Both the position numbers and the translations under genes were made by a program. Below are positions 33,315-44,100 of a stretch of 64,000 nt of DNA, in pieces (position 1 is the first letter of the stretch; each line of letters opens with the position of its first letter). Origin of the DNA: Ascidia mentula (taxonomy: Eukaryota > Chordata > Ascidiacea > Phlebobranchia > Ascidiidae); the NCBI GenBank assembly GCA_947561715.1, contig OX387201.1, forward strand, positions 17,684,001-17,748,000, written 5' to 3'. The notes beneath the pieces are model-generated. The model ran no database searches. It saw only the letters and a program-made list of their open reading frames with translations, and was not told the DNA's origin.

Positions 33315-34459
33315 CTCATTGATTATTATGGCTCTTTTGCGCATATTATATGTAATGTTCTTTGTCTCCAACTGGCATTAAAATAATGTGGTGTGATTGA
33401 GATTTTGAATTTGCAACAGAATGATATAAAGCGAAGTCTGTGCAATTACCCACTTGGGTTATAAAGCTGCTAGCTTCAAAAACGGAACATAAACACAATT
33501 TACAAACAGATGTTTTTCTCTATGGGCATGTTCAGTGGTTGTTAACTATGACATGTATTTGTAATACCTGGTGTGTTGTAGAATTTTTTTGTTATTTTCA
33601 CATCACCCTGAACTTCAACAATGCTATCAGCTATGTTTGCTCTCTGTGTTGATAATTGTTGTGAAGGACCTGGCTAAAAAAACATAAATTAATGAAAATT
33701 AAGCAATGGAGGGCCAGAAAATGTTTTATAAAATGAGTTACTCTGAACAATAATACGTTATTGAGAAATTGGTTGTTCAAACACACTTCCTACCTGGTCT
33801 CTGTGGTTCAGTTTCAAAATCGGCCACATGTTTTGTATCTGGCATTGGTTTCCTCGGGGCTTCAGGACTCGACATGATGAGTGTTGGCTGTGGCTTCTTT
33901 CAAATGTGAAGCAACATTAAAATATAACAAAAATTTTAACTGCAAACAGAAAGAGAAAAAAATATTTCTCAAACTGAAACTTGAGTTAAAGTCATTCAGT
34001 ATATCATCAACATATTTTTGTCGTATAGGTGCAAAGGAATTCCTTTTTTTCAACAAGTAGTTGTTCACAGTTTACCATAGGTTAAAGTACACCTTTTACC
34101 ATCTGGGCTATAGTTTGCGATCTCAATTATCGTTGCGCAGACAATTATATAAGTGGCGCGATTGAGTAAACATAAAAAGATTCCCCCAAAAAACAGAAGA
34201 AAATAAACATTGTTATCAATGCTGGGTCGATTTTCAAAATACTTATTGCTGATATTATTCCAAATTATATTCAAAAATTTGTATCTGAAAGTATTTTCGT
34301 ATAGCTCAAATTAAACCTTGCCGATTATGTACTAAGCTTGTAGAACTTCAGGTTCATAACATTTTTCCTGTATTGAGACTAGCGTCATGACATGACTCTG
34401 CTTTGTTGGTACAACATAAAAAAACGATGTTTACCATAGGTAACGAGCAGTTTTTGTTA

Positions 34460-34720
34460 AGATTGGTGTTGAGCCACCCTTGTCGAAAGTCGCCGAAAGA
34501 TACTATTGGGACAGGTGGCGTGAAGAAGTATATAAAACAGTTTTATCGGGGTTGTATCGGGTGTCAATATTATAAAAAAGACGCACAAAGGCCACAGACA
34601 CCATTGGTCCACTCGACGGTAAATAGCCCGATGCAAGGTGCTGAGGTCGATGTGGTTGGGCCTCTACCACTCACACGACCAGGGTATCAGTCTGGGTGTT
34701 CCTACCCCACACGCTTTTGA
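34460..34720 (+). mobile_element. Ty3/gypsy integrase fragment
   Basis: A short block resembling the integrase zinc-binding region and the start of the core (GCIGCQYYKKDAQRPQTPL). It is an isolated old fragment without terminal repeats. A related but more decayed piece is at 54,690-54,960. Confidence 0.6.
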
Positions 34721-36022
34721 CAGGGCGACCATTACGACTGCCCGTAGATTTGGTTGGGGATAACATTCGAAGCCAAAATCCATTGTTTACGCTTTACGGG
34801 ATTGTTTGGAATTAACGGAGAAAATGATGCGAAAAAAGTCTCAGACTCCAGCACTAACGAATGACAAGTGTCGCATGAAGTTTGTCGATTTATCCATAAA
34901 TAAATAGACACACTTTGGTTTAATCTCACACTTAACTCTGAAGTGCAGCTAACCTTTGTTGGCTGAAACGATTCTTATGTTAAAAACAACAGCACTGATG
35001 GTCCAAATACAGTCAACAGTCATAGGAACTTTCCAAGGCGCAAAGAATAATATGACTTTCACATCCGACGAACAATTTTCATGTTTACAGACGTTGTTTT
35101 TTGAGCGTTCGTTCGAGCAACAGTTTTGTTGTTTTGAACATGCAGAAGCTGATATCTTTATTTTGGAAGACCTTTTGATGGCAGCTTTGTGCCGGTTTTA
35201 TCTCCGATTTTTCGGATATTGAGACCGCCATCCACACTTTTCCTTGTCTAGATAACTATTTCCCGACAATTTGAATGCAAAAAGCTGAGTATGTGGCCTT
35301 AGCTATGACTGACTTCAGATGAAATACAGCTATTCAACCTTGGGAACCGTGTAGATAATATGAAACAAATCCGATTGTACCATCACGATACAACGGACCA
35401 CTCGACTTTTAAATAAAGGACCTGTATGCGCCACATAATCAACGTCGTACGCGCATGGTGAATGACAACAACCTAGGATTGGAAAGGCTGGTCGTCCTTT
35501 TGCGTAATTGAGAAAATAGTGGGAACACGTGCGATAGATTTGACCGAAATTATCTGCTCGGTCGTCAAGAAGTTGCCACTTCTTGTTACTTTAGGAAAGC
35601 TGTACTATCTGCTATCGATGTCTGGGGCCGTAACACATGTTTCGCGACCATGATAGCACAGCACATACAGGCGTTAATGGCGGATATTAGATCACCAACC
35701 ATCACACGCTACTTCGCATCTCGAGGAGTGCAGCAAGGAAGTAAAAGCAAATCTTACACAGAGCACGAGCGTCAGGGTTATAGAAACGTAAACTAGATTA
35801 TCCCGATATTATACAGGAAATCGAAATGATTTCACCACTTTCTGGCCTTGTATTTTCTAGGGCCGTGCGGAAAACATGTGGCCTCCTAAGCGTTGGTCGG
35901 TTTACGGTAGTTCTAAGTGCATGGTGAGCTCTACTGTAAATTATATGTTTTGCGGGAATAAACGAATGCAGGCAAATATACGTTTATTCTGAAAAAAATC
36001 TTTAGTTCTTTAATGGTTTACT

Positions 36023-36418
36023 TTCACACATTGGGCACTGGTAGCTTGTAAGTCCCAAATAGGTGTGCGTCGTTCACACATTGGACACTGGTAGCTTACG
36101 AGCCCCAAATAGGTTTGCGTCGTTCAAACATTGGCACTTGTAGCTTGTAAACCCCAAATAGGTTTGCGTCGTTCAAACATTGGCACTGATAGCTTGTAAA
36201 CCCCAAATAGGTTTGCGTCGTTCAAACATTGGCACTGATAGCTTGTAAACCCCAAATAGGTTTGCGTCGTTCAAACATTGGCACTGATAGCTTGTAAACC
36301 CCAAATAGGTTTACGTCGTTCAAACATTGGCACTGGTAGCTTGTAAACCCCAAATAGGTTTACGTCGTTCAAACATTGGCACTGGTAGCTTGTAAACCCC
36401 AAATAGGTTTACGTCGTA
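36023..36418. repeat. 49-50-bp minisatellite, eight units
   Basis: Eight head-to-tail units with landmarks ACATTGGCACTGATAGC and CCCCAAATAGGTTTGCGTC. Unit starts counted at the TTGG landmark are 36,031, 36,081, 36,131, 36,180, 36,229, 36,278, 36,327 and 36,376. The first three steps are 50, 50 and 49 bp, the rest 49. Unit 1 has a single copy at about 4,190-4,245. Confidence 0.92.
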
Positions 36419-38193
36419 ACACCAGCATGTCACAATAACTTGTGTTCCGTAATATTAGCATTTAATTTCTTTCAATATTATACGTAACAAAACAGGTCAT
36501 CATTTCTAGTCTGTAGCATGATTAAACGACTTACACTATATTTTTCAAACAAAGTCAAAAAAGGCAAAACATGACTACGTTACGCTAACGTTAAAAGAAA
36601 ACAAGATCATAAATTCATTGTTGAGTGCCTCGCCTCATATGCAATCTGTATGTGTTCCTTCTACCGAAAAGGTTGGACGAGCTTGCTTTAACTGCGCGCC
36701 ACGCTATTCTTTTCGTTGCGTTAATAGCATCACACAAAAGAAAAACTTTTCGTTTGATGTGATCAGCGCAGAGTAAAGTTTTAGGCGCCTTGTAACTTTC
36801 ACACTTTCTATAATTAAACGAAAAGAATGAGATTGCTCTTATACCCCATATAAACGGATTTGCTCTGTTATTGGGGCAGTCTAATCCTTTTGTTGTGTCG
36901 ATTCATGCTTTGTAAATACAAGAATTCAACATCGTGTTATAGTTTACGTCAGCGATAACAATATTGTCATCAGTATTAAACCGCATTTTGAATCTAACTT
37001 GCATTACGTTCACAGTAATTTGACAACAAAACTTAGAAGTGCATGTTTGATCAGTTTTTCCATTAGCGACAACATCGGAGTTTCATGTAATTTCATCAGC
37101 ATTAATCTCACACATCAGCAACCTAATTTGACAAACGATTTTATTTCTGCTTCTGGACAACCAAAGCATAAAGTGACTGCTTAACCTTACGATAAACATT
37201 TTCAGCTATGTTTTCCAAGAATATTTGCCATAAACTTATAGCTAACCATAGCATAAGAACCAATAAACAAGTTGCTTCACAGCTACCTTGAAATATTGCC
37301 CAAATTCAGTTCCTCATTTTACTGAATCAGTGGCTACGAGATGAAAGGTCAAATTTGTTCAGAGAGTGACCTGATGTGCAACGACTTACAATAACCTTCT
37401 CTCGTCGCTTGCGTCGCAACAAGTATATTGCCAGCACAACAACGCACGGCACCTCGATCACGCACAGGAAAAACAGCGTAAGGAGAAGTGCTGGAAGCAG
37501 ACAAACGCAGTCAAGCGTGTGTATTTTTTTCTCACAACAAAGGAGATACCAATTTATGTAGTAATTAAAAGGAAAGCATAAAAGGAAAAGACAGACTTGT
37601 TTCTATGTAAGATAACTTTAATACAATTTTTTTTACAAATCGCACTAACAGATGTCACATAAAAAATAACTATTTGTGAAATAATTTATTCTTACATACG
37701 GGGAATCACCGAACGGTGGGTTCGTGGATTCAAATTTTTCTTTGATTGAAGTTATGGGAAGCAAAAATTAAAAATGGGATCTAAGGACATGCTTTGTAAG
37801 TATTTTTGAAACTTTTTCGTGTGTTTTGACGTGTGTTATATTTTTGTGCTTTTTTTGGAAAAAAAATTGGCGACATTGAATAAAATGCACGACCCAGGTT
37901 TTTTTCTGGTATAAATTATAAAATCAATCTGTTTTTCTGAAATCAGGCGTTAGACACCAAGGCCTACTAGCCATGAATTACAAATTCTCCTATCCCATAA
38001 ACCTTTAACAGATTGAAGGAAAGTTTGAAAATATTTACTGATGCTCTGCACAAAAAATACCCTATGCATTAACATACGATAAGTGTTTGCTATTCTGCAC
38101 TTCATCCTCACGATTAAAAGTGCAAAAAACATCTAATCTGTTTTCACCAGCTTACATTTTTTTTGGATAAAATATACATGTGCTTATTTGTAG

Positions 38194-41100
38194 TGCGACA
38201 GTTGGTCCATCATCAGGATAATCCAAACAGACATTTGTGGACTCCTCATTATGCTCAGGCAGCATTCGATCATGCTGGTGATGCATTTGTTAATGTGGGA
38301 TTTTTTGGAACAGATGAAATGTCAAAGAAAGTTTTCTTTCTTGTGTATTTGGAGTACATGAAACAGACAAGAGATTTAACAGTAAGTCAAAAAGGTAAAG
38401 CAGGGTACTGTGTGAGTGACAAATGACACAAAAAAACCAAGGTGACTAGTGATGTTGTTGAACATCAAATATCCATGTGAAAAAAGTTCATGAGGGCTTT
38501 ATTGTTTTTTGTGTTTAACAGGAACCAAACAATGCAATCTTCCAGCGATACAAGCAGCACTGTTATGCAAAAAACTTTCCCATCAGACAACTTGATAGAA
38601 TAACTGGTCTCTGTTTGCAGGAAACCCCATTTTGTCGTCCAATAGAGGATGATCAGCTTGTAAGTAGAAGTGGAAAACTAAAATAACTAAAATAAATAAG
38701 TACAAGCGAAGGTCTGTTCATTGCTTTTGTGTCCAAAATGTCCATATGTATGTTTTTAATTTTCCAGTAAATATTTTATGCCTTGAAGTCAGTTATATTG
38801 ATTTTGTATTATTCTGAACTTCTTACTCACAGCTAGTAAATATACCTAAGTGTTTATGTGCACGATAACAAGTTTAAACATAAAGAATATAAATAAGAAC
38901 CATCTATTTTATTTTTCAACCAGCTTCGTTGTTTTTCAATGCTGACTCTGGAGTTGAATCAAAGAACATTTAGTTTAAACAAATGTATTTTGCAATGTGC
39001 TGGTGCCATGGCTTCCACTATTGTTATCAATGTGCTAGAGGAGATTACAGAATCGGATTTGTCCCACTTGAAGGTTTGGATAAGTTTGTATGTTTGAAAC
39101 ATTTCACAGAATTAAAATTACCATTGGATTAATATATTGGTATATGACTTAATATTTATCGTTTAGTATTGAACCCATAATTTACCCTTAATATTTTACA
39201 AAACTTTGAAAAATCGACGCCTATGATATCATCTATATATCAAATCTATAATATATCATAACCACTTGTGCATATTTTTTGTATCTGTTCTGTTTATTCT
39301 CAGGTGTTTGTGGATTATGCAAAGAAAATTCAATGGTATGGATTCACTTCTATATTGCAGGTATAATTAACTTGAACATTTCAAACACATGGTATATTAT
39401 GTGATATATACGATACATTCAATGGTATTGGAAACAAAATTAATTGTATTTCACAAGTTTTCTGGTAGCGTTGTAATAAATTACTTATAAATGTTTCTTT
39501 TTGCAAGGAATTGGTTTTTGTCATCCATGAATACAAAGGCCCCAAATATGGACAAAATAATGATTATCTCAAAACAGTTTTGACAAAATATTCCACCTCA
39601 GAATATTGCTTTGATCTACTTTCTGTAGCATTTGATAGCTGTATGTGCTACACTCTGCCTTCAGTCAAAGATGTTACACACTCAAAAGGTTGGTTCTGTG
39701 GCGTATATTTCTTTGTTAAAAAAAGCCATAATATTGGAAAGCTACAGACAGGGTGTGTACACGCACTGTTTCGACATGTAAGGTAAGATCCGTTTGGCCA
39801 TGGTGTTTTTTTTCACATATATTGCATTGGTGTTTTTGCCTTTAGCACTATCAGTTACAAAGCAGATCTGTTTGGCCATAGTGCGCTCCACAGTGGTTTG
39901 TCGTCTCTGTTGTTCGGTACTCAGTATAGGGTACCAAACAGATCGACGTTAACCAAAAGGTACCACAAAGTGGAAATTAGTGTGCCCGCTAGTGTAAAAG
40001 CTAGCACAGTGCCACTGTCATCAGCTACACTGATGAAACCTTACAGGTCGAAACAGTTCGTGTACGCACCCTGTCTGCAGCTTTCCAATATTTCTATGTT
40101 CTGATCCAAAATAAAATTTTCATCATGCATGTATTTGCATTGTACACGTCCTGTTCCAAAAGTTGTTCCACTATTTGTGCATTAACTTGCACTGGAATTA
40201 AATAAAAAGATTCAAAATATGTAAAACTATGGTCATAAATGGTGTCGTTTGCTTACAAATTGCATATTTTTAATTTATGGTTTTGAAGATCTTCCTGCTT
40301 CGCACACTGGACAATGTCAGAAAGAAATGGAAAACAAACTTTTAGACGGATCGAGCGATACATGAAATCCATGAACGACGGAAACTATGATCTGGGAAGG
40401 CTTTATTTGGAGGTTGGTTTTCACTTGTTGTGTGGTAGTATGTGATGCTCTGTATCAATTGTACATTTCTTGACATATAGATTCTTTAGTTTAGGTTTTG
40501 CAATGTTTAATACATTTACTGCATGATTAGTTAATGTTTCTGTCTTAATCACGCAACTTACCTCTTTTCACTTCTGTTTGGATCCTGTTTTGATTTTTCC
40601 CCATTTCGGACATTATAAAGATTCCACCTTATAACTGATCCTATTCCAACTTTTGGTCACTTAATTACATTTACAACTGGTTTTGACGCAGGACACAGCC
40701 CGACATGAGTATTTTCATGCCATTGAGCTTCAAATTGAAGACTACATCAAAAGCATAACAGAAGTGTGTGTAGAAGTTATTCTTTTACCTGTATTTAAGA
40801 CATTTCATAATGGTCATTGTAAGATTGGCCTCAAAATGTTTGTCTAAAATGTGAAAAGAAATATTGGAAAACTTGTGCAGTATTTTCTCTTTTACTGTGC
40901 ATTATTGTATGTGGTCTTACATCATAACTAATGCTGCAGGGTATCAGGACCATGTCAGTTGACACATCATATGAAAACATTACCTCAAATGCTCAGGATT
41001 TTATCTTTAAAAAGTACGAAGATTTTATAAAAATACAAGACTTCAGACACCTTGGTTGGTATCAAAGTGGTATCAGTGCATTGGGAACATACACAAATAG

Positions 41101-44100
41101 TTACAAGATATTGTTTGAGGATGACTTTAAAAGAAAGCTGGTAAGTAGTCGATAAACTTTATTTGATTGTAGTGTAATTTTTACATCCGAAAAGTTTAGA
41201 TTGTCACCTAATATTTTATTTAGGTTGCGCTAAAGCGTGTTACAAACAACTACAAACAGCTACAACGGAATGACGTGAAACTGAGCCATGTAAGCAATTA
41301 CTGCTTGGAATGAGAAAAGTCTCTCGTTTATGGATGGTTTTCTTTTACTAACATTTATGTGAAAAGTTTGTTAATATTTGTTGAGGAATGAAATCTTTGT
41401 TACATCATGATGGTGCTCAAGATTGTGAAGATGTGCTAATTGTTTTTTTTACTTTTTTATTTTGAAAGGTTTTAAAGCAAACGCAAAGCACTCATGACAC
41501 ACTACCAGTTGATGGAAGCAAAACAGTAAGTTATAGGGATTGGGAAAAACTTTAAATATAAATAACTTGTTCAACTCTGTGTTCCCTAAAATTGATTACA
41601 TATTACCATAGATTACGGTAATACAGTGACAACTCTTCAGACTAGATAGCTTTGCCACCCTAAATTTAACCTTCAGAAAATGCAGCCTTAGTTCAAAGCA
41701 TAAAATAGGCACAAACCTTCATAATTTATGGCTTTATGTTTCAACCCAAAATGTATATGGAAGACTAAAAGGCTGCTGCCTAATGGTTATTAGTGTTTGA
41801 TGACATCCTAATAATATTGATGACATCATTAGTCATACGTGTGACACACCCTAGTTTAACATGATAAACTGATATTAACAAAGTCATGTATTTTGGAAAA
41901 GAGGTGATTTTTGCTTGACTTGTTCATTGCTCCGTTGTACATTTTTTACGTATGTTTTCCTACTATCTTTCAAGTTATTGAAACTATGCACCTCATCCAC
42001 ATCATATCCTTTTTTATGAAACTGCATATTTTATTCTGACTTCTACATAAAAATCATAGTTTGGAATGAATTTATTGTTCTTCATACTGCGTCATTGTTT
42101 GTTTTCAGTCCGGTGAAATGGATGCAATTTTTTCAAAGGCTTTGGAAATTTATCTGAGTAAAATGAAGGTAAATGCTTTGGTGATTTTTATAATTTCAAG
42201 ATGGTGATTGTTGTATGTTTGTTAACAATTAAATGCTATCTGATGGCATTAAAACTTGACGCTTTTTGCAGGAAAACGAATGCACATGTAAAGATGATGT
42301 TTTTCAGCAACATTCTTTGGCGAATGATGAAGCAAAACAACATCTTGAGACAGCTTTGGATCCAAAGTTTTCTCAAGTTGTTTGGGGTTTGTTATATTAA
42401 TGGATTTTTGTTATATTAATGGATACTGGTTTTAACATGGAAAAGTCCTCGAACAAAATTAGTAGTTAGAAAAGAGTCGTTCAATTATTGTCAGATCAAC
42501 AAATGCTGAATTTCAATTTGACTTTGCAAGAAAAAAGAGATGCAATTATCAGTGAGATTGAAAGTGCAAAAAAACAAGAGGTAATCATGATTGCCTGGAG
42601 TTATTCTGAATTTGATGTGCACCATTAGGCAAAAGTATTGTGTTCTAATACATGGATTGTTTTAGAATGTAATGCACTGCTTACAATCAAATGCTGTTAG
42701 CAGCTACAGGGAAAGCATGGTGGTGAGTTTCCTTGTAATGTTGAATCAATCAATTTACTATATTTGTTGAAACTTGTGGCAACTATTTAAACTCTATTTT
42801 AAGCTGATTTAAGGGAAATACAGAAAAAAAATTATACTTTGTTGGCCAATTTGTTCCAGACATTTGTATTTTGCTGTTCCATTGAACCTGTTTTGTTTGT
42901 GATTTAGGAAGCTCTATTTGCAATGGAAGAACCATTTGAAGAATGCCATAAGAAATGTTTGAAGTCTGGAAAAAGAATTCTCTCTTCGTCACAACTTTGG
43001 GCAAATGCAACGTTGAGGAAACAAATGGAAAGTCAGTTTATTGAAAAGGCAGAGGAGGAAAAATCTTTCCTCGGAAGTTATTTTAAAGTAATTGTTTTGA
43101 TTTTTTAAATACTTCACAAACACATTGTTAATCCTAATATCACAGTTAGCAATTAGGGTAATTGAAATTGCATGTGGGTTTATGCATTAAATTTTCTTGC
43201 ATAGCAAATATTTTTTTGTGTTGGATAAAAGTTTTATTTTAGAGGAAACACGATGCCACCTACTTTGAAAATGAAAAGAAGTTAGCAGCGAAGTACCATG
43301 AACTTATGGATAACGGGGTAAGAAAACTTGAATCTGTTATTTGTTTCACTTCCAGTCATCATTTACATATTCACAGCTCAAAGCGAAGATTTGTTTATAT
43401 CTTAATATTTATTACTAGGTGTAAAACCTAGTTTTTATTGTTTGTTCGTTAATTATTTACTGATGAAATGTACAATGATTTCGTAATTGATGAAACAACA
43501 TAAGTGCATGACACTGAAATGTTGTCAACGAAAATCGTTTGCAAAAACTGTAGATCATTCTGAACAAACATAACATCAAGTGATTGAATCACATTTTCTT
43601 ACGAAGACAAGTAGAAGTCGATTTGTAATAATATTTCAAATGCACATTGTTTTAGATTTTGGAATTGGAGAACATCCAAAACTTTAAAGCCTTACATGGC
43701 CGTGCAGTGAGTCAAGCTTATCAACATCTGAAGTTAAGCAAGAAGTTATCGAAAGAAAACGGTGAAATGTTGAGAGAGAGTCTGACCCCGTTCAAAGAAA
43801 AATACCTTGAGATGTTTGAACTTAATCAGGTAATTACAGCAAAATGGTTTAGGTTTTTTATTCCACTGTTTCAACCCATAAGGTCTAATCAGTGCTGCCA
43901 TGGCAAGATTGTCCACACCAAGCTGGACTGATAAGACTTTATAGGTTGAAACGATGGCCATCTGTATGCAGCTCACAAAATTCACATAATTGGTCCCCAT
44001 GCTCATTTATTTAAAATGCGCAAAAGAGCCATAATATTCAATGAGAGCTGCAGACAGGTTTACACACAATTTCGACCTGTAGGGTCTCATCAGTACATGG

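Larger units (their letters stand above)
32707..33357 (+). mobile_element. Retrozyme (hammerhead-bearing non-autonomous retroelement) with 13-bp TSD
   Basis: ATTATATGTAATG is repeated at 32,707-32,719 and 33,345-33,357, bounding a 625-bp insertion in the intron between NLR2 exons 2 and 3. From left to right it holds an inverted partial unit with a minus-strand hammerhead (32,722-32,781), a plus-strand hammerhead (32,962-33,021), one full unit, a second plus-strand hammerhead (33,255-33,314) and the first about 37 nt of a further unit. The predicted cleavage sites 33,014 and 33,307 are 293 nt apart. Tandem units that each carry a type I hammerhead, with a target-site duplication, are the hallmark of animal retrozymes, which circulate as small RNA circles and use foreign reverse transcriptase. 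No protein is encoded. Confidence 0.82.
32673..33390. repeat. Palindromic hairpin split by retrozyme insertion
   Basis: The flanks 32,673-32,719 and 33,345-33,390 are near-perfect reverse complements (CACATTATTTTAATGCC against GGCATTAAAATAATGTG). Without the retrozyme and one copy of the 13-bp duplication they would form an imperfect hairpin of about 80 bp. NLR3 has no such hairpin at this place, so it may be a small MITE that came first. Confidence 0.75.
29380..33875 (-). pseudogene. NLR2: broken NACHT-LRR receptor
   Basis: Close paralog of NLR3. Exons 33875-33794 (ATG, MSSPEAPRKPMPD), 33669-33568 and 32617-32579 match NLR3 exons 1-3 exactly in length and phase. The NACHT exon starts at 30485 with Walker A GAAGSGKST. 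A TAG at 30,149-30,151 replaces a lysine codon (AAG in NLR3) between MKK and YLVVHL. Walker B FDGLDQA and TSRPHSLL follow in the same frame. At about 29,460 the sequence jumps from the NACHT helical region straight to the end of the last LRR exon, so about 1.9 kb present in NLR3 is deleted. The introns either side of exon 3 are swollen by repeat R1 and a retrozyme. A pseudogene at full length; a short product is possible but unsupported. Confidence 0.85.
33876..38193. promoter_or_regulatory. Divergent intergenic region between NLR2 and GB1-pseudokinase B
   Basis: This corresponds to 2,458-6,129. The parts 34,100-34,450 and 35,830-38,170 match unit 1. The part 34,460-35,820 is different sequence and includes a Ty3/gypsy piece. 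No host coding exon was found, although the first exon of the gene on the right must lie here. Confidence 0.45.

Noticed and set aside
34956-35222. 88-residue plus-strand open frame between NLR2 and GB1-pseudokinase B
   Set aside because: No domain, no splice context and no match in unit 1.
36023-36418. CRISPR-like array of regularly spaced repeats
   Set aside because: The units are continuous 49-50-bp tandem repeats without unique spacers, in an animal genome.
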